From the NCBI GenBank assembly GCA_018267095.1, contig JAFDZC010000018.1, positions 1 to 64,000 on the forward strand: DNA of 64,000 bases. The letters are read 5' to 3'. Positions within the stretch are counted from its first letter, which is position 1; the number at the start of each line of letters is the position of its first letter. This stretch comes from Bacteroidota bacterium (GTDB taxonomy: Bacteria; Bacteroidota; Bacteroidia; Flavobacteriales; Flavobacteriaceae). Shown here piece by piece: positions 34,413-43,489 of this stretch. A program made the position numbers and the translations under genes. The notes beneath the pieces were generated by a model, which saw only the letters and a program-made list of their open reading frames with translations, was not told the origin of the DNA and did not search any database.

Positions 34413-36680
34413 ATGAACTCTTTATCCGCCGAAGCCAATTATGTGCTTCAATTCATCAATCAAACCCAGCGCAGTGTTTTCTTAACCGGAAAAGCCGGAA
34501 CCGGAAAAACCACCCTTTTGCGCGAAATTATTCAAACCACACACAAAAAAACGGTTGTCGTAGCCCCCACCGGAATTGCCGCGCTTAATGCTTCGGGAGT
34601 GACGATTCACTCTTTGTTTCAGTTGCCTTTTGGCGCTTTTTTACCCACTGATGCCACACCTGCCCTATCAAGTCTTGTCAACTATGAAACCAAGGCTACT
34701 TTGGCGCGTCATTTTCGAATGAATGCCAGTAAAAAAGCTGTGTTGCAAAGTCTGGAATTACTGGTGATTGACGAGGTCAGTATGTTGCGTGCTGATCTTC
34801 TCGATGCGATTGATTTCACCCTGCAAAGCATTCGTAAAAACCCCAATCCTTTCGGCGGTGTTCAAGTTTTGTTCATCGGTGATTTATTTCAGCTGCCGCC
34901 GGTGGTCAAAGATCAAGAATGGCAATTGCTCCGGCAGTTTTATCGCGGAAAATTCTTTTTTCACTCCTTGGTCACCCAAAGACAACCGCCTTTGTACATT
35001 GAATTGCCGAAGATTTTTCGACAGTCAGATACGGTTTTTATAAAAATTCTGAACCAATTAAGAAACAACGAATTGCGGCGTGAAGATTTGCAAATGCTCC
35101 AGCAATATGTGCAACCTGAATTCAAAGCTAATCCGGAATCTGGCTACATTACCCTGACCACCCACAATGCACAAGCGGATGCGATGAATCAAAAATCGCT
35201 CGAAGAATTACAAGGTTCAGTAGTAACGTATCTTCCGGAAATTGTGGGTGATTTTCCGGAAAAAATGTATCCCATTGAAGCCGCCTTAGAGCTCAAAATC
35301 GGGGCTCAAGTGATGTTCATTAAAAACGATTGGTCGGCACAAAAGCAATATTACAATGGCAAAATGGGTGTCGTGACATCGCTTTCTGAAGATGAAATTC
35401 TCGTGCGTTTTCCGGATGAAAACACAACCATTACGGTCGAAAAATACGAGTGGCAAAACATCCGTTACACACTCGATGACCAAACGCGAGAAATCAAAGA
35501 AGAAATCCTAGGGACCTTTGTCCACTACCCGCTCCGACTGGCTTGGGCCATCACAGTGCACAAAAGTCAAGGCCTAACTTTTGAGCGAGCCGCGTTGGAT
35601 GTTTCGCAGGTTTTTATGCCGGGTCAGGCGTATGTTGCCTTGTCTCGTTTGCGTTCGTTGGACGGACTGATTTTGCTTTCGCCGATACAAATGAACGGAC
35701 TCAGTAATGATGAAGAAGTTGTTCAATATTCGTCAGGACAATTATCTCAGGAAGAAATTAAAGACGAGCTCAATTTTGAAACCCAAAAGTATATTCAGCA
35801 TTTCTTGATTCAGGCTTTTGATTGGACCAATCTCATTCAGCATTGGCGTCACCATCGGTATAGTTATCACCAAAAAACGCAAAATTCTGAAAAGGCAAAA
35901 CACGCGGTTTGGGCACAAAATCAGTTAGACAAAATCGAGCAATTAGCCCTTCCGGCGCAGAAATTTCAACAGCAACTGCGCAGACTTTTCAGCATCAGTC
36001 CAATTGATTTTGAACACATCACCGAGCGAATTCTGGCCGCATATGATTATTTTTTTCCGGTTTTAGACGCGCTCTTAACAGACTTGTTTTTAACGATGGA
36101 AATCGCGAGTCATGCCCGAAAAGCCCAGGGATTTTATGAAGAATTACTCGAGCTTGAAATACACCAAAGCCAAGCTATTTCTGAACTCATGCGCGCGAAA
36201 AATCTAGTGCAAATTATTACACAAAATTTGCCCATCAGCAAAGAAAACATGCAAAGCGATGAGCTCAAAAATTACCGATTGCGCAAACTCGAATCAGCTC
36301 GAGCATCCTATCTTGAGCAACATGCTTCACTAATCGATTCTGAAGCATCATTTGAGATTGAAAAACCGTCTAAATCCAGAAAAGTAAAAGCTCCGAAAAA
36401 ATCAACCTATCTTGAAACGCTCGAGCTTTGGCATCAGCAAAATACGCTAAAAGAAATCGCGCGCATCCGAAAACTCACGCCGCAAACCATCGCCACACAT
36501 ATGGCCAAACTCATTGAAATTAAGGCGGTTTCTATTGAAGATGTTTTGCCTGAAGACAAACGAGAAGCCTTGGCCGAAGCTTTTAAAGGTTATAATGAAA
36601 CTTCATTGAATCCGCTCAAAGAAAAATATGGTGATGAGTTTACTTGGGATGAACTTAAAATGTTTCGAGCGAGTTTGTAA
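34413..36680 (+). CDS. PIF1-like helicase/ATPase with C-terminal helix-turn-helix
   Basis: 755 residues. N-terminal AAA/SF1 helicase core: Walker A GKAGTGKTT at 26-34, APTGIAALNASGVTIHSLFQLP, Walker B LLVIDEVSMLRADLLD, GDLFQLPPV and the C-terminal helicase motifs ITVHKSQGLTFERA and YVALSRLRS. A middle helical part follows, and the last ~100 residues contain TLKEIARIRKLTPQTIATHMAKLIE, a helix-turn-helix of the RecQ C-terminal (HTH_40) kind. Likely a 5'-3' DNA helicase in recombination or repair; biochemical direction is inferred from the PIF1/RecD-like core. Full length. Confidence 0.88.
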   Translation: MNSLSAEANYVLQFINQTQRSVFLTGKAGTGKTTLLREIIQTTHKKTVVVAPTGIAALNASGVTIHSLFQLPFGAFLPTDATPALSSLVNYETKATLARHFRMNASKKAVLQSLELLVIDEVSMLRADLLDAIDFTLQSIRKNPNPFGGVQVLFIGDLFQLPPVVKDQEWQLLRQFYRGKFFFHSLVTQRQPPLYIELPKIFRQSDTVFIKILNQLRNNELRREDLQMLQQYVQPEFKANPESGYITLTTHNAQADAMNQKSLEELQGSVVTYLPEIVGDFPEKMYPIEAALELKIGAQVMFIKNDWSAQKQYYNGKMGVVTSLSEDEILVRFPDENTTITVEKYEWQNIRYTLDDQTREIKEEILGTFVHYPLRLAWAITVHKSQGLTFERAALDVSQVFMPGQAYVALSRLRSLDGLILLSPIQMNGLSNDEEVVQYSSGQLSQEEIKDELNFETQKYIQHFLIQAFDWTNLIQHWRHHRYSYHQKTQNSEKAKHAVWAQNQLDKIEQLALPAQKFQQQLRRLFSISPIDFEHITERILAAYDYFFPVLDALLTDLFLTMEIASHARKAQGFYEELLELEIHQSQAISELMRAKNLVQIITQNLPISKENMQSDELKNYRLRKLESARASYLEQHASLIDSEASFEIEKPSKSRKVKAPKKSTYLETLELWHQQNTLKEIARIRKLTPQTIATHMAKLIEIKAVSIEDVLPEDKREALAEAFKGYNETSLNPLKEKYGDEFTWDELKMFRASL

Positions 36681-37064
36681 TCAGCTCAGCCAATATACGA
36701 GTAAAACCGCCGGAACAAAATAAATTACGATGGTTCGAGCGCCATCATAGTCTTTGGCTAAGCGCTGACCAAACAACAGCATGATTAAAGTAATACACGA
36801 AAAAATACCGCCGTACAAAGCAAAAACTTTTTCGTGGTTGGTATAGAGCTGAATGCTTCCGGCCAAGCAAAGAATGCCCGAGATGAGTTCTAAAATCAAT
36901 ACGTGCAATAAGGCCAAAGGAACGCGATTCTTCAGGATGGTTTGCGCAAAATGTTCTTTGAGCCAAGCGATGTTTCCTTTCCAATCCATGACTTTTTCGT
37001 ATCCGGAAGTCAAAAAAGTAACCGCTAAAAAAAGCGCCGTTAAAATGGGGGCAGCATAAACCAT
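36681..37064 (-). CDS. DoxX-like/MauE-type four-helix membrane protein
   Basis: 127 residues with four hydrophobic helices (about 5-20, 42-68, 75-95, 105-125) and the start YAAPILTALFLAVTFLTSGYEKVMDW typical of DoxX/MauE proteins (membrane proteins linked to redox or terminal oxidase assembly in some bacteria). Function here unknown. Its stop abuts the stop of the convergent helicase gene with no gap. It follows holB by 4 bp and is probably co-transcribed with it. Confidence 0.75.
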   Translation of the reverse strand: MVYAAPILTALFLAVTFLTSGYEKVMDWKGNIAWLKEHFAQTILKNRVPLALLHVLILELISGILCLAGSIQLYTNHEKVFALYGGIFSCITLIMLLFGQRLAKDYDGARTIVIYFVPAVLLVYWLS

Positions 37065-37068
37065 AAGC

Positions 37069-38217
37069 TTAATTTTTGTGAATTAAACGTGTCAATTTGA
37101 TGGATAGATCAGTTAGGATTATTTTGGCATTACCGTTGCGCTCGATGTGGTAAATGGCATCAGAGAGTTCTTTGTAAATATCTTGGATGTTGTTTCCGGA
37201 GACAAAAGGCGCAAAATTTTCGAGTTTAAACTTTTCGATTTTGGGTTCCATATACACCAAACTCGTGGTTTGATAATTGAGTAATAAAGCTTGACGGAAC
37301 AATTCGATGCAATAACTCAAAAACTTTTTTTGCGTCTCGCGACCCAAAGCGGCAATTTGTTCGCTCCATTGAATTAAATCTTGAATGGCTGCAGCATTTC
37401 CTTTGGCTCTGAAAGCAGCGCGCACCCAATCAACAAACCATTTTTCAAAAATCAAATCTTCGCTTGTTTCGTTGATGATTTGCAATGCTTTGTTGTAATT
37501 TCCTTGCGCTTGATGAGCGATTTTAGCAGCCGTTCTCGGGTCTAAATCGTGTTGCTTTGTGAGCGCATCGGCAATGATTTTCTCAGGAATCGCGCTAAAA
37601 TGCAATACTTGACAACGCGATAAAATGGTTTGCAAAATGTCTTCTTCGTTTTCGGCAATCAATATAAAAAGCGTTTTCTCAGTGGGCTCTTCAAGCAGTT
37701 TGAGCAGTTTGTTTGAGGCACTGATGTTCATCTTTTCGGCCATCCAAATAATGACAATCTTATAACCGCCTTCATAGGATTTAAGCCCGAGCGACTTGAC
37801 AATTTCATCGGCATCGTCTACCCTAATCTCGCCTTGCTTGTTTTGAACGCCCAAATGTTGATACCAATCAAACAAACTTCCGTACGGATTTTGCTGTAAA
37901 AAAGCCCGCCATTCGGCAATTAAATCAATGCTTTTGGGTTTTGATTTGACTTCTTCAGTAGTTACATTCGGATAGATAAAATGAAGATCAGGATGCGAGA
38001 AATGTTCGAATTTCAAATTGCAAGCATCGTTTCCGCCTAAATTTTCTTGACCTGCATTTCGACACAAAATAAATTGCGCATAAGCAATAGCCATGGGTAA
38101 AGTTCCCGAGCCTTCTGGCCCGACAAATAATTGTGCATGCGGAATTCTGCCCGAAAGCGCACTAGTGGTCAAATGATTTTTGAGGTAATCTTGTCCAAGA
38201 ATTTCTGAAAAAAGCAT
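37069..38217 (-). CDS. holB: DNA polymerase III subunit delta' (clamp loader)
   Basis: 382 residues from the ATG at 38217 (MLFSEILGQDYLKNHL). AAA+ clamp-loader fold: HAQLFVGPEGSGTLPMAIAYAQ is the degenerate P-loop expected of delta' (Lys replaced, so no ATP hydrolysis), then KIVIIWMAEKMNISASNKLLKLLEEP (sensor/box VI region, the ASNKLLKLLEEP motif is diagnostic) and TLFILIAENEEDILQTILSRCQVLHF. The C-terminal part is helical. It positions the processivity clamp for the replisome. Its own -7 box lies at 38221-38228. Confidence 0.93.
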   Translation of the reverse strand: MLFSEILGQDYLKNHLTTSALSGRIPHAQLFVGPEGSGTLPMAIAYAQFILCRNAGQENLGGNDACNLKFEHFSHPDLHFIYPNVTTEEVKSKPKSIDLIAEWRAFLQQNPYGSLFDWYQHLGVQNKQGEIRVDDADEIVKSLGLKSYEGGYKIVIIWMAEKMNISASNKLLKLLEEPTEKTLFILIAENEEDILQTILSRCQVLHFSAIPEKIIADALTKQHDLDPRTAAKIAHQAQGNYNKALQIINETSEDLIFEKWFVDWVRAAFRAKGNAAAIQDLIQWSEQIAALGRETQKKFLSYCIELFRQALLLNYQTTSLVYMEPKIEKFKLENFAPFVSGNNIQDIYKELSDAIYHIERNGNAKIILTDLSIKLTRLIHKN

Positions 38218-38220
38218 GAG

Positions 38221-38228
38221 CAAATATA
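38221..38228 (-). promoter_or_regulatory. -7 box for holB
   Basis: TATATTTG on the minus strand, 3 bp before the ATG at 38217, so the mRNA would be nearly leaderless or a later start is used. The longer TTG/ATG start at 38232 would lie upstream of the box. Confidence 0.45.
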
Positions 38229-38283
38229 GCAAAAGTTAGCCGCCGGAGCGCGTCTGGTTTTTTTCTGCGCCAAATTAAAAGCC

Positions 38284-38291
38284 TATATTTG
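38284..38291 (+). promoter_or_regulatory. -7 box for pgk
   Basis: TATATTTG (TAnnTTTG), 24 bp before the ATG at 38316. Confidence 0.6.
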
Positions 38292-38315
38292 CGCCAATCT
38301 TAAAAATGAATTTTT

Positions 38316-39503
38316 ATGAAGACTTTGGCTGATTTTGATTTCAGAAACAAAAAAGCACTGATTCGTGTAGATTTTAATGTGCCTTTAGACGAAAATTTCC
38401 AAGTAACCGATGCGACCCGAATTGAAGCGGCCGAACCCACCATCGCTCATATTTTAAAAGGCGGCGGAAGTGTTATCTTGATGTCGCATTTAGGCCGTCC
38501 CAAAGGAGCCGAAGCCCAATATTCATTAAAACACATTGTTGCCAAAACTTCAGAAATTCTGGGTGTTCCGGTAAAGTTTGCCGAGAATTGCATTGGTGAA
38601 GCAGCCACTTCGGCCGCGCAAGCTTTACAATCCGGAGAAGTTTTATTGCTCGAAAATTTAAGATTCCACGCCGAAGAAGAAGCCGGAGATGTTGCATTTT
38701 CAAAAGCCTTAGCATCGTTGGGCGATATTTATGTGAACGATGCCTTTGGAACAGCGCATCGCGCGCATGCTTCAACGACGATTATTGCTCAATTTTTTCC
38801 GAATGAAAAATGTTTCGGACTTTTATTGGCTAAAGAAATCGAAAGCTTGAACCGCGTTTTAAAAGACAGCCAAAAACCAGTAACGGCAGTGCTTGGCGGA
38901 TCAAAAGTATCATCAAAAATTACCGTAATTGAAAACATATTAGACAAAATCGACCATATGATCATTGGCGGAGGAATGACTTTTACCTTTGTAAAAGCGC
39001 TCGGTGGTCAGGTAGGAAATTCTATCTGTGAAGACGACAAACTTCAGATGGCGCTGGATATTTTAGAAGCTGCACGCCAAAAAAATGTTCAAATTCACTT
39101 ACCGGTAGATGTTGTGGCGGCCAATGCTTTTGCCAACGATGCGCAAACCCAAGTGGTAGATGTCAAACAAATTCCGGATGGATGGCAAGGTTTAGACGCC
39201 GGATCTAAATCACTTGCAATGTTTGACCAAGTAATCAAAAACTCAAAAACCATTCTTTGGAACGGGCCACTCGGTGTTTTTGAAATGCCCAATTTTGCCC
39301 ACGGAACCATTGCTTTGGGCGAATCGATTGCTCAAGCTACCGCAGCAGGCTCATTCTCATTGGTCGGCGGCGGCGATTCAGTGGCGGCGGTTAAACAATT
39401 CGGATTGGAACCACGCATGAGTTATGTTTCAACCGGCGGCGGTGCTATGCTGGAGATGCTTGAAGGAAGAACGCTTCCGGGCATTGCAGCCATTATGGAT
39501 TAA
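38316..39503 (+). CDS. pgk: Phosphoglycerate kinase
   Basis: Glycolytic ATP-forming step, 1,3-bisphosphoglycerate to 3-phosphoglycerate. 395 residues with the N-terminal [55 protein letters not shown] and C-terminal [17 protein letters not shown] and [13 protein letters not shown] motifs. All substrate- and nucleotide-binding signatures are present. Full length. Stands alone between divergent holB and the lytic transglycosylase gene; no gap next door. Confidence 0.97.
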   Translation: MKTLADFDFRNKKALIRVDFNVPLDENFQVTDATRIEAAEPTIAHILKGGGSVILMSHLGRPKGAEAQYSLKHIVAKTSEILGVPVKFAENCIGEAATSAAQALQSGEVLLLENLRFHAEEEAGDVAFSKALASLGDIYVNDAFGTAHRAHASTTIIAQFFPNEKCFGLLLAKEIESLNRVLKDSQKPVTAVLGGSKVSSKITVIENILDKIDHMIIGGGMTFTFVKALGGQVGNSICEDDKLQMALDILEAARQKNVQIHLPVDVVAANAFANDAQTQVVDVKQIPDGWQGLDAGSKSLAMFDQVIKNSKTILWNGPLGVFEMPNFAHGTIALGESIAQATAAGSFSLVGGGDSVAAVKQFGLEPRMSYVSTGGGAMLEMLEGRTLPGIAAIMD

Positions 39504-39590
39504 TCAAAAAAACAGACTTGTTTGCAACGCTTAGGCAATATTTATCACAACTTTAAGTTCTTAAATACAGATTATGTAATTTAAGATTGT

Positions 39591-39598
39591 TATTTTTG
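39591..39598 (+). promoter_or_regulatory. -7 box for the lytic transglycosylase gene
   Basis: TATTTTTG (TAnnTTTG), leaving a leader of about 105 nt before the ATG at 39712. The leader contains a perfect 12-bp palindrome at 39636-39647. Confidence 0.5.
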
Positions 39599-39711
39599 CC
39601 ACGTACAACCTTTTGATAAATAATCGATTGTGCATAGGGAATTCCCTGAAATCCTAGTAAAACTGAAAGAGACAACGGTTTTCTACCTACTGAAAACAAA
39701 GAAATAAAACT

Positions 39712-42003
39712 ATGAGAATACCCAAAATCACATGGGCTGCAGTTCTATTATTTGCCGCCAATGCTTTTGCACAAAATATTGCCATCAAACCTCAGGGCAA
39801 TGTTTCGTATTTGGATTCCATCAAAAAAACATTTGTAAAAGACAACCTTGCTGCATGCGTTGATAGCTTGTGGCTTAAAGAGTTGACCAGTTTAGACATT
39901 TACAACGATCTTGAGAATGATATCAAAACCATCAACCTCGATCAAAAAGTTGATTATGAACTGTCGACGGATTTGCTCAAAGCGCGTCTGAAGGAAATGG
40001 ATTCCAAATCTCCGTTTAACATTGAGTACAATCAAGGACTCGAGAACATCATCAAATCATTCCTCAAAAATCGCAAAAAAGCTTTTGAGCGCTTGATGGC
40101 TGTTTCGGAATACTATTTCCCGATGTTTGAAGAAGCTTTGGCTAAGCAAAATGTGCCCTTGGAAATCAAATATTTAGCGGTTGTTGAGTCAGCATTGAAT
40201 CCGAGAGCCGTTTCTCGCGTGGGTGCCACAGGTTTATGGCAGTTTATGTATCACACTGGAAAGCAATACAATTTAGGTATCGACTCTTATGTAGATGATC
40301 GGATTGACCCGCTCAAAGCTAGTGAAGCTGCCGCTCAATATATGACCAATATGTACAAAATTTTTGGCGACTGGGATTTGGTTTTGGCTTCGTACAATTC
40401 AGGACCGGGCAATGTGGCCAAAGCAATTCGACGTTCAGGCGGACACCAAAACTTTTGGAACATCCGCAAATTTTTACCGCAAGAAACCCAAGGCTATGTG
40501 CCGGCTTTCTTGGCGACCATGTACATTTACGAATATCATAAAGAACACGGAATCAAACCAGATCGTGCCATTGTAAAGCATTTCGCTACTGACACCATCA
40601 TGATTAAGAAGCAAATGACCTTCAAACAAATTGCCGATTTGTTGGATATGCCGATTGCTCAAATTCAAATGCTCAATCCACAATATAAACTCAATGTGGT
40701 TCCGGCTTATCACGATACGGCTTACTACCTGCGTTTACCGAATGATAAAATAGCAGTGTTCACTTCAAACGAAGATAAAATCTATGCTTATGTTCAGCAT
40801 GAGTTAGACCAACGAGAGCGTCCTTTCAATGCACGATTCCAACAAGCGTGGGCTTCGCGTGATTCTCTGGGTTCAGGCGAATCTTATTCGGTAACCAGAA
40901 CCAAATACCACAAAGTGAGGCGAGGCGATAATCTGAGTGAAATAGCTGATCGTTATGATGTAGCGGTTTCAGACATCAAACGTTGGAACAAACTCAAAAG
41001 CAACAAAGCTCCACTCGGAAGAAATCTCAAAATTGTAACTACTGAGCGTATTGCAGCACGCGTCAAGAAAACCAAAGTTGATTCAACTGCAGTGGCGGTA
41101 AAACAGCCGGAGGTAAAACAAATCCAAACAGCTGTGGCTGAAAATACGCCAAAAGAAACTAAACTTTTCAAAGAAGAAAAGGTGGTTACTTTTAAAGATG
41201 TGACGCGTTTTTACAAAGTGAAGAGAGGTGATAATCTCAGTGTGATAGCCGACAAAAATGAAGTTTCTTTGGCAGATTTAAAGAAATGGAATAAAATCAA
41301 AGGCAACAGCATTGCTGCTGGGAAAAGTTTGAAAATCATCACCAACGAGCGCGTGGTAACGGTGGTTAAAAAACCAATCAAATCTGAAGGAGCGATTGCT
41401 GCAAACGAGCGTAACAAGAAAGAAATTGAATCTGAATCAACTGACGATTTTTATGTAGTTCAGAAAGGCGATAATCTCGGAAGTATTGCTCGCAAACACA
41501 ATATTTCTATTGAGGATTTGAAAAAATGGAATCATCTTGAAGACAACAACATTCAGTTGGAAAGCCGTTTGAAAATCTCTGATATTACCCTCAACAATGA
41601 GGAAAATCAAACCGAAATTGCCGATAATTCTGAATTGAAAAATATTGAATACACCGTTCAAAAAGGCGACAACCTTGGAAGTATTGCCCGTAAAAACAAT
41701 GTGACTGTGGCTGATTTGAAATCGTGGAATGATTTGTCTGACAACAACATTAAATTGGGCGATAAACTGATTGTAGCCAAAAAAATGGTTATGGATAGTG
41801 ATTCGGCGGTAGCTGAAAAGTCAACTAAAAAAGACAAAAGCAACAAAAACAAAAGAGACGAGCACTACTATGTGCAAAAAGGCGACTCATTGTTTAGTAT
41901 TGCCAAAAAATATCCGGGCGTAACGGTTTCAGACATCAAAAAGTGGAACGGAATTAACTCAAATTCGCTCAAACCGGGTATGAAACTTAAAATTAACGGA
42001 TAG
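39712..42003 (+). CDS. Lytic transglycosylase with five LysM repeats (MltD-like)
   Basis: Cleaves peptidoglycan glycan strands to anhydromuropeptides. 763 residues: signal peptide (1-20, AFAQ), a helical N-terminal part, an SLT family 1 domain with the catalytic Glu159 in AVVESALNPRAVS followed by GATGLWQFM and NSGPGNVAKAI, then five LysM repeats from about residue 400 to the end, each with (K/R)xGDxLxxIA...WN. Linkers between repeats are Lys/Glu/Thr-rich. More LysM copies than E. coli MltD (two). Likely periplasmic or outer-membrane associated. Full length. Confidence 0.93.
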   Translation: MRIPKITWAAVLLFAANAFAQNIAIKPQGNVSYLDSIKKTFVKDNLAACVDSLWLKELTSLDIYNDLENDIKTINLDQKVDYELSTDLLKARLKEMDSKSPFNIEYNQGLENIIKSFLKNRKKAFERLMAVSEYYFPMFEEALAKQNVPLEIKYLAVVESALNPRAVSRVGATGLWQFMYHTGKQYNLGIDSYVDDRIDPLKASEAAAQYMTNMYKIFGDWDLVLASYNSGPGNVAKAIRRSGGHQNFWNIRKFLPQETQGYVPAFLATMYIYEYHKEHGIKPDRAIVKHFATDTIMIKKQMTFKQIADLLDMPIAQIQMLNPQYKLNVVPAYHDTAYYLRLPNDKIAVFTSNEDKIYAYVQHELDQRERPFNARFQQAWASRDSLGSGESYSVTRTKYHKVRRGDNLSEIADRYDVAVSDIKRWNKLKSNKAPLGRNLKIVTTERIAARVKKTKVDSTAVAVKQPEVKQIQTAVAENTPKETKLFKEEKVVTFKDVTRFYKVKRGDNLSVIADKNEVSLADLKKWNKIKGNSIAAGKSLKIITNERVVTVVKKPIKSEGAIAANERNKKEIESESTDDFYVVQKGDNLGSIARKHNISIEDLKKWNHLEDNNIQLESRLKISDITLNNEENQTEIADNSELKNIEYTVQKGDNLGSIARKNNVTVADLKSWNDLSDNNIKLGDKLIVAKKMVMDSDSAVAEKSTKKDKSNKNKRDEHYYVQKGDSLFSIAKKYPGVTVSDIKKWNGINSNSLKPGMKLKING

Positions 42004-42026
42004 TTTATCCAAAAGCATTAAATTTA

Positions 42027-42071
42027 GGGCTTCTTTCAAACCAATAACGGATGAAAAAAGCCCTTTTTTTT
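42027..42071 (+). terminator. Terminator-like hairpin covering the start of the next gene
   Basis: GGGCTTCTTTC (42027-42037) pairs with GAAAAAAGCCC (42053-42063, one mismatch) and is followed by TTTTTTTT (42064-42071). The second arm and T run are the first codons of the DUF4837 gene (ATG 42051). Confidence 0.72.
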
Positions 42072-43040
42072 GTGCTTCTTTTTTTGGCTTTTGCAACAGC
42101 TTGCAAGAAAAAGCCCGATCGAGCGCATCAAAAAACATCGGGTCCGATCAATACCATTTCGGTGATTATTGACGATCCGCTCTGGAACGGAGAAGTAGGC
42201 GACAGCATCCGAAACAAATTTGCCGGCCCGGTGATTGGTCTTCCACAAGAAGAACCCATGTTTACCATTAATCAATATCCGCTTAAATTACTTGAAGGAT
42301 TTACGACCAATTCGCGCAACATTATCATTGTCAAAAAAGAGGCTGAGACCAAGTTTGAAATTGTAGAAAACGAGTTTGCCCATCCGCAAAATGTCATTCA
42401 TATTTCGGCCAAAACTACCGCGCTTTTACTGGATCAAATTGAGCAACACGCACCAGAAATTATCGAGCGGATGCACCATACTGAGATTCTCGAAAACCAA
42501 CGCATTATTGATACCTCTCGAATTCAAACCAAAAAGATTCGTCGCAAATTCAGCATTGATTTGAGCATTCCCAAAGGATTCAAATATGTTTTGCAACGCC
42601 GAAAATTTGTCTGGCTCAAAAAAGAAATCACCAGTGGTAATGCGAGTATTTTAATTTATCAGATCCCGATAAGTAATCTTTTGAATAGTCGCAACATTAC
42701 CAAAAGCATTATTAAAACGCGAGATTCCATTGGCAGTTTGTACATTCGCGGTATGGGCAGCAATTCGCCGATGATTACCGAAGATTCGTATGCGCCCTAT
42801 CTTTTCAGAACGCACATCGCCGGAAAAGAAACCTATGAGGCCAAAGGAACTTGGGAACTGCAAAATGATTATATGTCTGGGCCGTTTATAAACTATCATA
42901 TCATTGATCGCGCTCGAAAACGCATTTTGGTGATAGAGGGCTTTTGCTATGATCCGTCTGAAGCCAAACGCGATATCATGTTTGAACTGGAAGCGATTGT
43001 CAAATCAGTTGAATTTCTCAAAAAAACCAACAAAAAATGA
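42051..43040 (+). CDS. DUF4837 family lipoprotein
   Basis: 329 residues with a lipoprotein signal: MKKALFFVLLFLAFATAC (Cys18 after FATA), then KKKPDRAHQ. The mature part fits the Bacteroidota DUF4837 family: long alpha/beta domain with TISVIIDDPLWNGEVGDSIRNKFAGPVIGLPQEEP and FNINQYP-like FTINQYP. Function unknown; no catalytic motif seen. Its first codons lie in the terminator-like hairpin of the upstream gene. ATGA overlap (4 bp) with the GNAT gene. Confidence 0.85.
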   Translation: MKKALFFVLLFLAFATACKKKPDRAHQKTSGPINTISVIIDDPLWNGEVGDSIRNKFAGPVIGLPQEEPMFTINQYPLKLLEGFTTNSRNIIIVKKEAETKFEIVENEFAHPQNVIHISAKTTALLLDQIEQHAPEIIERMHHTEILENQRIIDTSRIQTKKIRRKFSIDLSIPKGFKYVLQRRKFVWLKKEITSGNASILIYQIPISNLLNSRNITKSIIKTRDSIGSLYIRGMGSNSPMITEDSYAPYLFRTHIAGKETYEAKGTWELQNDYMSGPFINYHIIDRARKRILVIEGFCYDPSEAKRDIMFELEAIVKSVEFLKKTNKK

Positions 43041-43489
43041 CCTCAAATTTAAAATGGAAAATAAAGCGTTTTAAAGAACTTTCTTTAGAAGAGCTATATC
43101 AATTATTGCGATTGCGCTCTGAAGTCTTTATCGTGGAGCAAAACTGCGTTTATCAAGACATCGATGAGAAAGATTCAAAAGCAATTCACTTAATCGGCAC
43201 TTCAGAAGATGAAATTGTGGGCTATGCGCGCTTATTTGATTCTGGTGATTATTTTGAAGACGCATCGATTGGCAGAGTTGTGGTGGCGCAAAAACACCGA
43301 CAAAATAAATGGGGGCACGAGTTGATGCAACAAGCCATTTTGGGTGTTGAACAATTTTTTCAGACACAAAAAATAACTATTTCTGCACAGCTGTATTTAC
43401 AGAAATTTTATGAAAGCCATGGCTTTGTTGCAGTGAGCGAAGTTTATCTCGAAGATGATATTCCGCATATTCGTATGACCAGAAATTAA
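43037..43489 (+). CDS. GNAT family N-acetyltransferase (ElaA-like)
   Basis: 150 residues. The start WKIKRFKELSLEELYQLLRLRSEVFIVEQNCVYQDIDEKD and the acetyl-CoA-binding block IGRVVVAQKHRQNKWGHELM are typical of ElaA-type GNAT acetyltransferases. C-terminal YLQKFYESHGFVAVSEVYLEDDIPHIRM also fits. Acceptor unknown. Begins in the stop codon of DUF4837 (ATGA) and converges with the OmpA gene (4-bp overlap of stops). Confidence 0.9.
   Translation: MTSNLKWKIKRFKELSLEELYQLLRLRSEVFIVEQNCVYQDIDEKDSKAIHLIGTSEDEIVGYARLFDSGDYFEDASIGRVVVAQKHRQNKWGHELMQQAILGVEQFFQTQKITISAQLYLQKFYESHGFVAVSEVYLEDDIPHIRMTRN

Noticed and set aside
37069..38217. Broken ATP site in HolB as a sign of a pseudogene
   Set aside because: The delta' subunit normally lacks a functional P-loop; the rest of the protein is intact.
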